Shown here: positions 53,101-62,309 of the stretch, piece after piece | How positions within the stretch are numbered: the first letter of the stretch is position 1 | How the letters are laid out: each line of letters opens with the position of its first letter | Source: Syntrophobacteraceae bacterium | GTDB taxonomy: Bacteria; Desulfobacterota; Syntrophobacteria; Syntrophobacterales; Syntrophobacteraceae | Direction: 5' to 3' | Assembly (NCBI GenBank): GCA_013314815.1 | Contig: JABUEY010000003.1 | Span: forward strand, 1 to 64,000 | DNA length: 64,000 bases | Made by a program: the position numbers and the translations under genes | Notes under the pieces: generated by a model | What the model saw: only the letters and a program-made list of their open reading frames with translations | Databases searched by the model: none | What the model was told of the DNA's origin: nothing

Positions 53101-54868
53101 GCTTGCCAAGCAGGAGTTCGGAGCCCTGGCCGAGGAAGGTATCGGAGCCACCCACTCCCAGCTCGAAACCCTCGAATTCTGGGTCGAACGCATCCAGGAA
53201 AAGCCCGTGCTTTACCAGGCGCTTACCCTCGCTCTCCTCTTCCAGGAAATAGGCAAACTCGAACCCTACTCGGCGGCCCTCTTCGATGAAGGCATTCGCT
53301 GGACGCACGCGGAAGAAGGGGCACTCATCCTCGAAAAATCCGCCATTCTCGACAAATACGGCCTCGATCACCAGGTGGAACAGCTCGTTGTACTCCTCGT
53401 CAAACACCACGGCCTCATCGGCCACGTCATCCAGGGGGAGGAACCCATCGTCGCCCTCGAGAAGCTTACCAGCGAACAGGATTCCAGGCTCCTCGACGTC
53501 TTTGTGCTTCACTCCATCCTTTCGGCTTCGGCCGTCGAGGAAGGCCTGATGATCTCGGACCTCCTCGATGCCTTCTTGAAAATCAGGTCGATCTCCCTCG
53601 AGATCATCAAGTCCAAGAGCAACTGGGAGACTGGACTCCGGGATTATTTCCGCGACAAGGGCGCCGCGGTGCTTACGGATCTTCAGCTGGACACTCACAG
53701 CATATGGACGCCGCCGTCCGAGCAGGCACTCCAATGCGGATTTGTGGACGCGGATATCGAAGACGAGGCCTTATGGCACGGCAGGCAAAGCGCCGCCGTG
53801 GAAAGGCTGCTGAAGCTGGTCGGCGCAACCTGGGTGGACTACCAGGACCTCCAGATGCACCTGCTCAGGATGCCCGTCCATTTCATCTACCATAAGAAGA
53901 AGTTGAAAAGCGTGGGCCTGGCCACGTTTGAAAAACAGCTGCAGACCGCCGTGCAATTGATCCAAGCTGTCTCAGGCCTCGATGCCGAAGTCCGCTACTA
54001 TCTCCTGTACTGCCTCGATCACCTGGGCGGCAGGATGCGCATCTACGATTTCCACCCTCTCACCCGGTTCCTCGGCATGGAAGAGTGCCTCAAACTGCTG
54101 ATTGCAGCCTTTCAGGCATTTCACCATCACTTCGGGCTTTCCGCCAGGGAGGGTCTCATCAGTTTCAGGCTGCTCAGCCGTGACATCCAACGAAGGCATG
54201 AGGTTTTGAGGAGCATCCTGCGGGGCATGAGCATGCCTCGATCCTGCTTCGAGAACGGGAGTCTGCTGTATGTCGCGGGGGAGCTGGGGGACCTGCGTTT
54301 CGAGGCGAGTGCTCACGAACAGGCCGTGAGGATCAATTACCAGGACGCCATCCAGTTCGACATCCTGACAAGGTCCCTGACGGTGCTGTGGGAGCACGGA
54401 GAACTCAACGAGCGTTACGACGAGGTTGTCCGCGAGCTACAGCAGAAGCTGCCGTATGATACGAAAAGCTTCCGGGAGGAACTGCAGAGGGTATACGAGG
54501 AACAGCAGAGGAAGATCAACGACCGGGTTCTCAAGTCCTTCCAGGAGAAGTTGAGCAGATCCGGGAGTTTTGAAGAATTCAGGAACATCAGGCGAGAAAT
54601 CGAGGAGACTCAGTCCGCCATGTCCTTCTCCGAGGAGCAGCAATTCCTGCTCGAAGAGGTCCTCGAATTTCATCTCTCCCGGCTTCGTGAAATATACCTG
54701 GACAACATCTTCCGAGAAATCAACAAGCACCAGACTCGTGAAAGCCTCTCCGCCTACTGGAACAACATCAAATATGAACTCTTCTCCCTGCGCTCCTCCG
54801 TCGGGAAGGAATACGAATCGCTCATCGCCCGTTTCGTTGACGAGAGGTTGAACGAGATGGACGAGTAG
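50159..54868 (+). CDS. Giant cytosolic protein of unknown function, degenerate HD-like segment
   Basis: A 1,569-residue protein with no signal peptide or membrane helices. Residues about 190-280 have an alternating strand-helix pattern with LDIVILPKD and DLIDEGGKIHVLAHS, which could be a degenerate Rossmann fold. Residues 1020-1130 look like an HD phosphohydrolase whose first motif is lost: LALLFQEIGK stands where HDxGK is expected, while THAEEGALI and VKHHGLIGH keep the later His residues. The last 200 residues are charged and coiled-coil-like. GGAAAG precedes the ATG. It stands alone between convergent and divergent neighbours. The single uninterrupted frame implies selection. Confidence 0.85.
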   Translation: MNEKKHSLPSRQYERRDTFFRLINPEDYYQYGINPRDVPMGTFAAEDHPGFLPSRFGGNAYGLGLIEQAVLNAADMDFLESLDFQDTQGLGDHAGKLNAIYQKLGLLIRFSLTGKPYFLIPINLVAHSLQEIKNKADEIEELIVRHVFETRTDRLDIGLLTSSHDLIVHELTARLSSQRIFLFESLEKLRSWRTPLDIVILPKDPFEYLLEQKLPRTSRRGMNRRRLMDYAMYLLGKVYDLIDEGGKIHVLAHSSCPQEDESCRVRFKSEEELKFFLLFSHTFKTRRRYEGHSTDMALEVHLSDLHYYLNRFAFFEPQLKRLLNHHKPEELTIDQINRLPHLNLRLPKPYIKNHEKQWKMIFEPYFEAESLQRKSPKGLHHYWKERLEIDREMPESLLTFVGKPRKPCVTLADLEEEIKTSGMQGCSLPLVAEYRKTFRYVIDVLKTLVRIRDHKYEKLSELELTRLTNPFRSQNERFSAVVKLLSHIPKLERIRDTLNPDEIEGPVTPILENIPKLALHGFTPAQLREILLIVVGHTTMSRIVFGKLPAKTLKPITDRAKSGRHQESLDLLRACRLMSMAEIIVSLGDSFAGEQARELYRIYDDAINVATEPNLDWDKLNDLRISALGGVQNRAIREMMKIFNLFEFLDEWQEYLRKGPSQKEVICDYNFDELFKMEEALQLARIADEFKQRFMGDYVFGQSYFFRQFLDTEFHGTGHLFRELGTRAGFVLLWIAVNSSERNIINFNPILAGIPRDRREPRIRKIEEILLRIPVERLQPAFFDEIKKTLAANRPAFIFDSGIRLISHPVTRVIDISFVDVDENIQQIEALLAHFESQKLRGISLKNLQEMERRFSELESFHEYLDREGCFLQCGIYERVGGVEEKDREIVEIEQRLKRIIQSQIFVPEEIYDTISVLAQHCPEILRFILPEFHALGNLVENWPTRKSQSMGAYVMRCLEKFQALVIKDRNAFQDRNTFYQLAKQEFGALAEEGIGATHSQLETLEFWVERIQEKPVLYQALTLALLFQEIGKLEPYSAALFDEGIRWTHAEEGALILEKSAILDKYGLDHQVEQLVVLLVKHHGLIGHVIQGEEPIVALEKLTSEQDSRLLDVFVLHSILSASAVEEGLMISDLLDAFLKIRSISLEIIKSKSNWETGLRDYFRDKGAAVLTDLQLDTHSIWTPPSEQALQCGFVDADIEDEALWHGRQSAAVERLLKLVGATWVDYQDLQMHLLRMPVHFIYHKKKLKSVGLATFEKQLQTAVQLIQAVSGLDAEVRYYLLYCLDHLGGRMRIYDFHPLTRFLGMEECLKLLIAAFQAFHHHFGLSAREGLISFRLLSRDIQRRHEVLRSILRGMSMPRSCFENGSLLYVAGELGDLRFEASAHEQAVRINYQDAIQFDILTRSLTVLWEHGELNERYDEVVRELQQKLPYDTKSFREELQRVYEEQQRKINDRVLKSFQEKLSRSGSFEEFRNIRREIEETQSAMSFSEEQQFLLEEVLEFHLSRLREIYLDNIFREINKHQTRESLSAYWNNIKYELFSLRSSVGKEYESLIARFVDERLNEMDE

Positions 54869-54879
54869 ACGCAGATCGA

Positions 54880-55494
54880 TTAGAGCTCTCTGCCCAGGGT
54901 ATAGCCTGTTTGGAAGGCACGCCGGTTCACTTCCTGGACACGTTCGGGCAAAATCCTCCTGAGAGCTTCCTGCCAGCTTTTCATGGACACGGGAAGCCGG
55001 CCCGTACCTGCCAGGACTCCGAGCATCACGAGGTTGGCCGCCCTTTCCGAACCGGCATCCCGCGCCAGGGCTGCCGTGTCCACCTCGATGACCGAGGCAA
55101 CCCTGGATCGTACTGCTCCAAGAAGGTCTTCGATCGCCGGGTATTCGGCCTGCCCCGTGGCAACGGTGAACGGCACCACGGGAACCGTACTCGATATCAC
55201 CAGGGTCTTCGAATGACACTTGGGAAGGGCGCGAGCGGCTTCGAGTGGTTCGAAAGCCAGCACGATGTCCGCTTCCCCGTCGGCGATGGTAGGGCTGCAG
55301 ACATTGCCCACAACAACCGACGATTCAACGACTCCACCCCGCTGCGCCATCCCGTGAATCTCGCTCATGGCAACGGGAAGTCCTTCTTCGAGGGCCGCTT
55401 CTCCCACCAGGCGGGTAGCCAGAAGGGTCCCCTGGCCTCCGACACCCGTGAAAAATATGCGCAAGGCCTGGAAAGTCTGTTCTGCCTGGGTCAT
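54880..55494 (-). CDS. iorB: Indolepyruvate:ferredoxin oxidoreductase, beta subunit
   Basis: The gamma-type subunit of the 2-oxoacid oxidoreductase. The 204-residue protein has FTGVGGQGTLLATRLVGEAA and SEIHGMAQRGGVVESSVVVG. Together with IorA it converts aryl pyruvates to aryl-acyl-CoA and reduced ferredoxin. Start chosen at the ATG that overlaps the iorA stop (TGATG), with GGAGGG 8 nt upstream; a GTG one codon earlier is possible. Confidence 0.93.
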   Translation of the reverse strand: MTQAEQTFQALRIFFTGVGGQGTLLATRLVGEAALEEGLPVAMSEIHGMAQRGGVVESSVVVGNVCSPTIADGEADIVLAFEPLEAARALPKCHSKTLVISSTVPVVPFTVATGQAEYPAIEDLLGAVRSRVASVIEVDTAALARDAGSERAANLVMLGVLAGTGRLPVSMKSWQEALRRILPERVQEVNRRAFQTGYTLGREL

Positions 55495-57377
55495 CACTCG
55501 TTCCCTCCTTTGCCCTCTCCGATCTTCTTCGGTCTGATGGATTTACAGATCTGTGCACAGACGCTGCATCCGCTGCAGAGCGCTTCGTTGATGCGTATGC
55601 ACGTGTCTCCCGCCGCCGAAGTACTCCAGGAAAATGCCGGACAACCCAGGTCTTCGAGGCATCTTTTGCACAGGTCGCACGAGGATTCATCCACTTCGAA
55701 GACCACCTTCCGCCTTTTCCCCAGCAGCCGGTTTTCATAAAGAGGGCAGGGGCTCTTGGAAATGAGAACCGATACTCCGGGTTCTTTCATGGTCCGGCGC
55801 AGTTCCTGCAAAACGTCCTGGGTCTTCTTCACCTGCAGGGGGTTCACTGTTGCCGCGTGTTTGACTCCACACCCCGCAATCACCTTCTCCAGGCTTACCT
55901 TGGGCTCGATTTTCCCCTCGGGGGTGAGTTCGATGCCGGGATGGGGCTGATGGCCCGTCATGGCGGTCGTACCATTGTCCAAAACAACCAGGAGGAAGCG
56001 GTGATCGTGGGAGATGCCGTTGATGAGTCCCGTGATGCCGCTGTGAAAGAACGTGGAATCTCCTATGAAGGCGACAACAGGCTGGTCGAGCACCTTGCTG
56101 AAACCTCCCGCCGTGGAAACACCGGAACCCATGCAGATAAGAAAATCCGCCATTCGCAGGGGAGGAAGGACCCCAAGGGTATAGCATCCAATGTCCGTCG
56201 GGTAGACAGCTTCGTCTCCGAAGACCTTCTTCACGGAATAATAGGTAGCCCGGTGAGGGCAGCCGGGGCAGAGGTTGGGCGGCCTCGAGGGCAGCTGCGG
56301 CGCTGTGAAGACCTCGGGAGGTTCATAGTCCACCTGAAAGAACGAACTCATGGCCTTCTTCACCTTTACGGCATCGAGCTCGAACGCCCGGGGCACCAGG
56401 TCGTCGCCCTTTCCCGCCACGAGCACGGGCAGTCCCGCTTCCTGGGCCGTAATTCGCACGGCCTCTTCCAGGAACGGATCCAGTTCCTCGACTACCAGGA
56501 CCTTTTCGAGATCCGACATGAAATCCCGGATAACAGCCTTCGGGTAAGGAAAAGTGAAGCCCAGCTTCAAGACCTTCACCCGGCCTTCGAGTTCGAGGTC
56601 TCGCACGGAATCCTTCACGAAGAGATAGGATGCCCCACTGGTAACGACGCCCCACTTGCCGGACCCTTCGGTGAAGTTCAGAGAACTGTGTTCGGATGCG
56701 TCCTGGAGTTTCTTGAGCTTATCGAGGAGTGCGAGCCTCAGTTTACGGCCGACCATGGGGACAACCACCAGGTTGAAGGGATCCTTTTTGAAGACTGCGG
56801 CTGGAGCTTTGGAAGGAAGATCTCCGAAAGTCACCGGTCCGCGGCAGTGGTTCACTCGAGTGGTCGTACGCAGGATGCACGGGATCCCGTATTCTTCGGA
56901 CAGATCGAGGGCCTCTGTGGTCATCGCCCTGGCTTCCTCGGGAGTCGAAGGCTCAAGCATGGGCACTCCCGCCATCTTTGCGTAATAGCGGTTGTCCTGC
57001 TCGTTCTGACTCGAATGCAGAAAAGGATCGTCGGCGACGACAATCACCATCCCTGCCTTGACTCCCACATACGCCAGGGTCATGAAGGCATCGGCGGCGA
57101 CATTGAGCCCCACGTGCTTCATGGAACACAGGCTGCGCACGCCGGAGACAGCCGCCGCACAGGCCACTTCCATGGACACCTTTTCGTTCACCGAATATTC
57201 CGCGTAGATTCCGGCTTCCAGAGCCAGCTGCGAGAACCGGTCGATGATTTCCGAAGAAGGGGTTCCAGGGTATGCAGCCACAAACCGGACGTTCCCCTCG
57301 ACAGCCCCCCGAACAATAGCCTCATTGCCCAACAGCAACCGCCTGCGGCCGTTGCCGGGCATCAACAGTTCATGCAT
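55494..57377 (-). CDS. iorA: Indolepyruvate:ferredoxin oxidoreductase, alpha subunit
   Basis: A 627-residue thiamine-diphosphate enzyme for oxidative decarboxylation of aryl pyruvates. An N-terminal pyrimidine-binding domain (YPGTPSSEIIDRFSQ) is followed by a middle domain. The TPP domain follows, with the FIGDSTFFHSGITGLING and LDNGTTAMTGHQPHPG motifs. A C-terminal ferredoxin domain holds two 4Fe-4S clusters (CDLCKRCLEDLGCP and CSGCSVCAQICK). In anaerobes it lets aromatic amino acids serve as substrates and gives low-potential electrons. GGAGG lies 6 nt before the ATG. Confidence 0.96.
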   Translation of the reverse strand: MHELLMPGNGRRRLLLGNEAIVRGAVEGNVRFVAAYPGTPSSEIIDRFSQLALEAGIYAEYSVNEKVSMEVACAAAVSGVRSLCSMKHVGLNVAADAFMTLAYVGVKAGMVIVVADDPFLHSSQNEQDNRYYAKMAGVPMLEPSTPEEARAMTTEALDLSEEYGIPCILRTTTRVNHCRGPVTFGDLPSKAPAAVFKKDPFNLVVVPMVGRKLRLALLDKLKKLQDASEHSSLNFTEGSGKWGVVTSGASYLFVKDSVRDLELEGRVKVLKLGFTFPYPKAVIRDFMSDLEKVLVVEELDPFLEEAVRITAQEAGLPVLVAGKGDDLVPRAFELDAVKVKKAMSSFFQVDYEPPEVFTAPQLPSRPPNLCPGCPHRATYYSVKKVFGDEAVYPTDIGCYTLGVLPPLRMADFLICMGSGVSTAGGFSKVLDQPVVAFIGDSTFFHSGITGLINGISHDHRFLLVVLDNGTTAMTGHQPHPGIELTPEGKIEPKVSLEKVIAGCGVKHAATVNPLQVKKTQDVLQELRRTMKEPGVSVLISKSPCPLYENRLLGKRRKVVFEVDESSCDLCKRCLEDLGCPAFSWSTSAAGDTCIRINEALCSGCSVCAQICKSIRPKKIGEGKGGNE

Positions 57378-57449
57378 TCATGACCTCCATCCATTGATTA
57401 GGAATGTGGAAGCAGCCAAAGCGACCTTTGCGGCCGATGGCAACGCAGA

Positions 57450-58760
57450 TCAACGCACCGGGTTGCGGCAGTCGACGAAAAGGCGCACGACGCCGTCCTG
57501 CCGCACGAGGGATCCTTTTTCCACCAGCTTTATTCTGGGGGTAATACCGATAAAGTTCGCTACCTTCGTTCGCATCCCGTCCACCAGAGTGCGCTGCTCA
57601 CGCATCTTGTCATAGAAGAACTGTTCGGTCACTTCGACGCGGATTTCGAGCTGGTCCTTGTGACCGTCGCGCACAGCCACAAGCTGGTAGACGGGCCGCT
57701 CCCCCTTGATCTGTTCAAGGATATCACCTATGCGTTCGGGGATGATGTTTATGCCCTTGATGACCACCACGTCATCGCAGCGCCTAAGGATTCGCCCGAT
57801 CCGGTGGAAGGTCCTTCCACAGGGGCAGGGTTCCGTAAGAATCCGGCACAGATCTCCAGTCCTGTAGCGTATGACCGGGAAAGCCTCCTTGGTGAGCGTC
57901 GTAATGACCAGTTCGCCTTCTTCCCCCGGTTCGAGGATCCTGCCCGTCCCAGGGTCGATGATCTCTGCATGGAACTGGTCTTCCTGGATGTGCATGCCGT
58001 TCTGTTCAAGACACTCTCCGGCCACCCCCGGACCCATCACCTCGCTGATGCCGTAATTGTCGGTGACCTTCACATAGAGCCTTTCCTCGATTTCCCGGCG
58101 CATGTCCTCGGTCCAGGGTTCTCCGGCGCAGATGCAGTACCTGAGGGAAAGCCTTTTGGGATCGACCTTCATTTCGTCCAGCTTGTCGGCGATAACCAGG
58201 GCATACGAGGGAGTCGAAACCAGTACGGTGCTCCTGAAATCCTGCATGATCTTGACCTGACGCTCCGTTCTTCCCACGGACGTGGGAAGAACGGAGGCCC
58301 CGATACGTTCGGCTCCGTAATGAATCCCCAGTCCGCCGGTCATAAGCCCGTATGCGAAGGCCACCTGGATGACATCGTCCTGCGTGACTCCTCCGGCGCT
58401 GAGAATCCGGGCCACAAGACTGCTCCATGTCCTGAGGTCCTGCCTGGTGTAGCCGACCACCCTCGGATTCGTCATGGTTCCCGACGACGAATGCACCCGA
58501 ACCACTTCGCGCAAAGGCACCGCGAACATATCGTAAGGGTAGCTGTCGCTTACATCCAGGCTCGTCGTAAAAGGCAGCCGCTGCAGGTCCTTCAGTTCGG
58601 TCAAATCGTTCTCAGGATGGAAATCGCATTCCTTGAATCTGCGCCGGTAGAAGGAAACGTTTCGGTAGACACGGTTCAGTGTCGCCTGCAACCGCTCCAG
58701 CTGGAACTGCTGGAGTTCGTCCCGCGACATGCATTCTTTGTCCGGTTCCCAGATGGGCAT
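57450..58760 (-). CDS. paaK: Phenylacetate--CoA ligase
   Basis: A 436-residue adenylate-forming ligase that activates aryl acetates to CoA esters. The phosphate loop is HSSSGTMTNPRVVGYTRQDL, later motifs include DNYGISEVMGPGV and YRTGDLCRI, and the C-terminal domain contains VIKGINIIPERIGD. It lies between iorA and livF on the same strand. With IorAB it may activate acids that arise from aromatic amino acids, or run in reverse to conserve energy as ATP. Confidence 0.93.
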   Translation of the reverse strand: MPIWEPDKECMSRDELQQFQLERLQATLNRVYRNVSFYRRRFKECDFHPENDLTELKDLQRLPFTTSLDVSDSYPYDMFAVPLREVVRVHSSSGTMTNPRVVGYTRQDLRTWSSLVARILSAGGVTQDDVIQVAFAYGLMTGGLGIHYGAERIGASVLPTSVGRTERQVKIMQDFRSTVLVSTPSYALVIADKLDEMKVDPKRLSLRYCICAGEPWTEDMRREIEERLYVKVTDNYGISEVMGPGVAGECLEQNGMHIQEDQFHAEIIDPGTGRILEPGEEGELVITTLTKEAFPVIRYRTGDLCRILTEPCPCGRTFHRIGRILRRCDDVVVIKGINIIPERIGDILEQIKGERPVYQLVAVRDGHKDQLEIRVEVTEQFFYDKMREQRTLVDGMRTKVANFIGITPRIKLVEKGSLVRQDGVVRLFVDCRNPVR

Positions 58761-58829
58761 GGAGGCATCCTCTTCTTAGTGACCTGTTGCCTGCAATCGA
58801 TAACCTGCTTCCGTTCGCCCTCGGACAGG

Positions 58830-59561
58830 TCAGGCATCCACGATCTGCCCGGCTCCCTTGCCGAGGTAGGCCCTCTGCACTTCACGATGTTCGAGGAGAG
58901 TGTTCCCTTCCCCCTGGAGCACCACCTTGCCGGTTTCGAGCACATAGCCCCGGTCGGCAATCTGCAGGGCTGCCCGGGCATTCTGTTCGATGAGCAGAAT
59001 GGTCCGCCCCTCGCGCCTCAGCTCCTCGATAATGGAAAAAATCTCCCTGACGATAAGAGGGGCAAGCCCCATGGAAGGCTCGTCCAGCACCAGGAGCTGC
59101 GGGCGGGACATGAGAGCACGGCTGATAGCCAGCATCTGCTGCTCGCCGCCGCTGAGTGTTCCGGCCAGCTGGCGGCTGCGCTGCCTGAGTATTGGAAAGC
59201 GGTCGTACATGCGGGTCATATCTTCCCGCACCTGCCTGTGGTTGTTGCGATGTACGAAGCCCCCCATCTCGAGGTTGGATTCCACCGTGAGGGTTGCGAA
59301 GATCTGCCTTCCCTCGGGAACCAGGGCGATTCCCCGGCGCACGATCTCCTCGGGAGCGAGCCCCTCTATGGGCTGTCCCTGGAACTCGATTCTGCCCTTG
59401 AGCGGTTTGATCTGGCCACAGATGGTATTGACAATGGTGCTCTTTCCAGCCCCGTTTGCTCCGATCAGGGCAACGGTCTCCCCGGGACGCACATGCAGGG
59501 ACACTCCTTTGAGAGCGTGAATATTTCCGTAGTAGGTATGAACGCTTTTGACCTTGAGCAT
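58830..59561 (-). CDS. livF: Branched-chain amino acid ABC transporter ATPase LivF
   Basis: A 243-residue ABC ATPase. Walker A GANGAGKST, signature LSGGEQQM, Walker B LLVLDEPSMGLAP and the switch His in LLIEQNA region are all present. With LivG it powers import through LivHM. The ribosome site is weak. Confidence 0.95.
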   Translation of the reverse strand: MLKVKSVHTYYGNIHALKGVSLHVRPGETVALIGANGAGKSTIVNTICGQIKPLKGRIEFQGQPIEGLAPEEIVRRGIALVPEGRQIFATLTVESNLEMGGFVHRNNHRQVREDMTRMYDRFPILRQRSRQLAGTLSGGEQQMLAISRALMSRPQLLVLDEPSMGLAPLIVREIFSIIEELRREGRTILLIEQNARAALQIADRGYVLETGKVVLQGEGNTLLEHREVQRAYLGKGAGQIVDA

Positions 59562-59649
59562 GGGTTGTCCGAAAAAATACGGCCTGTTTTCCCCTGTTGC
59601 GGAGGTCCGGAGCGAAAACGAGCCCGATGGAACGCTCCGTCCCGAAGCC

Positions 59650-60429
59650 CTATCCTTCTCCGAGGTAAGCTTCTATGACCGCCGGGTGGTCCTTGATCTC
59701 CACGGGAGTGCCTGTCGCCAGGTGCCGGCCATAGTGAAGCACCAGGATGCGGTCCGAGATCTCCATGATCAGGTTCATATCATGCTCGACCAGCATTACG
59801 GTAGTTCCCTTTTCACGAATACGCCGGATGAGTTCGCCGAGTTCCTCGGTTTCACGCATGTTCAGGCCCCCCGCGGGCTCATCCAGTAACACGAGCCGCG
59901 GTTCTGTAGCAAGGGCTCGCGCGATTTCGAGAATCTTCTGTTTGCCCAGGGGCAGTGTGCCGGCTTCGAGGTGAGCGTCGTCCTCAAGGCCGACAAAATC
60001 CAGGAAGCATGCCGCCGATTCCCTGATCTGCTTCTCCTCGGAACGCATGCCCGGCAGCCTGAAGCCCGTCGCAAGGAATCCGCTGTGCGTCCTCGGGTGT
60101 CTCGCAAGCATCACGTTCTCCAGGACAGTCATGGACTTGAACAGGGCTACGTGTTGAAAGGTACGGGCGATGCCCAGCGCGGTAATTCGGTGGGGAGGCA
60201 GTCCGTTTATTCTGTGGCCATTCATACGGACGCATCCCGAAGTCGGCTGAAGAAGACCGCTTATGCAGTGAAAAAGCGTGGTCTTTCCCGCGCCGTTCGG
60301 CCCGATCACCGCCTGGATGACATCCGGGGGCACCTGGTACGTCACGCCCTGCAGGGCGGTGATTCCGCCGAACTGCATGGTGATGTCTTCGAGTTCCAGG
60401 ATTGCCTTCCCGAAATCGTGAGAGTCCAT
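59650..60429 (-). CDS. livG: Branched-chain amino acid ABC transporter ATPase LivG
   Basis: A 259-residue ABC ATPase: Walker A GPNGAGKTT, Walker B LVLLDEPAGGLN, switch His in MLVEHDMNL. The LSGGQ signature is replaced by LPLGKQKILEIARAL, a common LivG variant. The ATG with best spacing from GGAGG was used; another ATG two codons upstream overlaps the livM stop (ATGA). The same frame stays open far upstream through livM and livH, but that part is a shadow. Confidence 0.94.
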   Translation of the reverse strand: MDSHDFGKAILELEDITMQFGGITALQGVTYQVPPDVIQAVIGPNGAGKTTLFHCISGLLQPTSGCVRMNGHRINGLPPHRITALGIARTFQHVALFKSMTVLENVMLARHPRTHSGFLATGFRLPGMRSEEKQIRESAACFLDFVGLEDDAHLEAGTLPLGKQKILEIARALATEPRLVLLDEPAGGLNMRETEELGELIRRIREKGTTVMLVEHDMNLIMEISDRILVLHYGRHLATGTPVEIKDHPAVIEAYLGEG

Positions 60430-60431
60430 TC

Positions 60432-61415
60432 TCATGAACCTCCGTCGCTCGCGGCAGGGATTGGATCCTTCCGGGGACCCGGCCACCGCGGAACGAGGGA
60501 AACCAGCCCTCCCGGGAAAAACATGGCCACAACCAGCAGAATGGCACCGTAGATCAGCACTTCGAAGTCGGCAAAAACCTGGAGCCATTCGTTGCCCACG
60601 AAAGTAAGAAGCACGGTGCCCATAATGGCTCCCCACAGGCTCCGCATGCCGCCGACCATGACCATGAGCAGAAAACGGATGGACCACATGAGATTGAAGG
60701 AGCCCGGGTTGAGACACGTGACGTAATGAGTGTACAGGCTTCCGGCCACTGCGGCGAAAACGGCACTCAATACAAAAACCTGGAGTTTGAACCTTGCCGT
60801 GGGAACCCCCATCGCCTCGGCGGCGGTTTCCTCCTCGTGAATGGCACGAAGTGCCCTGCCGACCCTCGAATGGATCACATGCAGGCAGAAGACAAGTGCC
60901 AGAAAGACAATGCCCCAGACCAGGTAGTACCAGTGTACATCGTTCGTAACGGGTCGACCGAAGAGGCTCAGACCGGGAATGTCCACGAGGCCCGACGGCC
61001 CTCCCGTCCACTCCACTTCCTCGCCCAGGATGATATGCACGATAACCCCGAAGCCGAGGGTGGCCATAGCCAGGTAATGCCCTTTCAGGCGCAGGGTGGG
61101 GATTCCGATCAGCCAGGCCACGGAGGCGGAAAGGGCAACTCCGACAGGCATGGCGGCCCACGGATTCAGGCCGAACCGGCTGGTCAGGATTCCCGACGCA
61201 TAGGCTCCTATGCCGAAAAACGCCGCCTGGGCCATGGAAATCTGGCCCGCAAAGCCCATGAGCATGCTCAAACCCAGGCACACCAGGCTGAATATGCCGG
61301 CAAAGATCATCACATCCACGTAATGGGAGACGGCCTTGAACTGCAGAACCACCAGCGGGAAAACCCCGATGAAAAGACCGACACCCAGGAAAAGCAACCA
61401 ATCCTTCCTGTTCAT
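60432..61415 (-). CDS. livM: Branched-chain amino acid ABC transporter permease LivM
   Basis: A 327-residue inner-membrane permease with about nine helices. Conserved LSMLMGFAGQISMAQAAFFG and the EAA-like loop IHEEETAAEAMGVPTARFKL are clear. Pairs with LivH, encoded just upstream. Confidence 0.94.
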   Translation of the reverse strand: MNRKDWLLFLGVGLFIGVFPLVVLQFKAVSHYVDVMIFAGIFSLVCLGLSMLMGFAGQISMAQAAFFGIGAYASGILTSRFGLNPWAAMPVGVALSASVAWLIGIPTLRLKGHYLAMATLGFGVIVHIILGEEVEWTGGPSGLVDIPGLSLFGRPVTNDVHWYYLVWGIVFLALVFCLHVIHSRVGRALRAIHEEETAAEAMGVPTARFKLQVFVLSAVFAAVAGSLYTHYVTCLNPGSFNLMWSIRFLLMVMVGGMRSLWGAIMGTVLLTFVGNEWLQVFADFEVLIYGAILLVVAMFFPGGLVSLVPRWPGPRKDPIPAASDGGS

Positions 61416-61427
61416 TCCGAAACCCTG

Positions 61428-62309
61428 TCAGAATTTCTTCAATTTTGCCGCTTCCCCGCTGCCGAATATGCCCTCGGGCTTGAAAAACAGGGCAAGGAGG
61501 AGCAGAACAAGGGCCACCGCATCCTTGTAGCCCGATGACAGGTACCCCGCGCAGAAGGACTCCGCCAGCCCGAGAATGGCTCCCGCCACAAGGGCTCCGA
61601 AAAACTGGCCGAGTCCTCCCAGCACCGCGGCCCCGAAGCCTTTCAGACCCAGCATGGCGCCGCGATCGTATTCCATCATGGAAATGGGTGTGATGACCAC
61701 TCCGGCTGCAGCTCCAATGGCGGCACTCAAAATGAACGACAGCAGCACCATCTGCCTCACGGGAATCCCCACCATCCGGGCGGCTCCCGGGTTGTCCGCG
61801 CAAGCGAGCATGGCCTTGCCATAGACGGACCGGCGAAAGAACAACGTAAGCAACAGGACCACCAGGGCACTTACGCCGAAGATCCAGAGCGCCTGGGGCT
61901 GCAGGGCGGCCCCGCCGATCATGATGGGACCGCCGGAACTGAACGGGGGCAGGCTGTACGGATCCTTGCCCCACCACAGCATGGCACTCCCCTTGAGCAT
62001 GATGGAAATCGCGATCGTTATGATGATCAGAGACAGGACGCCGGTGTTTCGAGCCCGTCGGATGACAAAGCGCTCCATGATCAGGCCCACGCATGCCGTG
62101 GTGAAAACCGCTGAAAAGAAAGCGAAATGAATGGGCATTCCGAAGGTGCCCACAAAAAAGGCGGCGAACAGCCCGCCCAGCATGACGAATTCCCCTTGAG
62201 CGAAATTGATGATCTCGGTGACGTTATAGATGATATTGTAGCCAAGAGCCACCATGGCATAGATGACGCCCACGGTGAGTCCGCTGATGGTGTACTGCAG
62301 AATATCCAT
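61428..62309 (-). CDS. livH: Branched-chain amino acid ABC transporter permease LivH
   Basis: A 293-residue permease with about eight helices. The N-terminus reads GLTVGVIYAMVALGYNIIYN, then INFAQGEFVMLGG, as in LivH proteins. The later ADNPGAARMVGIPVRQM is the EAA-like cytosolic loop. The start was placed at the ATG matching homologues; a GTG seven codons upstream is possible, and neither has a strong ribosome site. Confidence 0.93.
   Translation of the reverse strand: MDILQYTISGLTVGVIYAMVALGYNIIYNVTEIINFAQGEFVMLGGLFAAFFVGTFGMPIHFAFFSAVFTTACVGLIMERFVIRRARNTGVLSLIIITIAISIMLKGSAMLWWGKDPYSLPPFSSGGPIMIGGAALQPQALWIFGVSALVVLLLTLFFRRSVYGKAMLACADNPGAARMVGIPVRQMVLLSFILSAAIGAAAGVVITPISMMEYDRGAMLGLKGFGAAVLGGLGQFFGALVAGAILGLAESFCAGYLSSGYKDAVALVLLLLALFFKPEGIFGSGEAAKLKKF

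Noticed and set aside
59650-62094. An 814-codon minus-strand frame covering livG and most of livM and livH
   Set aside because: Only the last 260 codons are LivG. The rest is the shadow of livM and livH, which have their own frames, membrane helices and family motifs.
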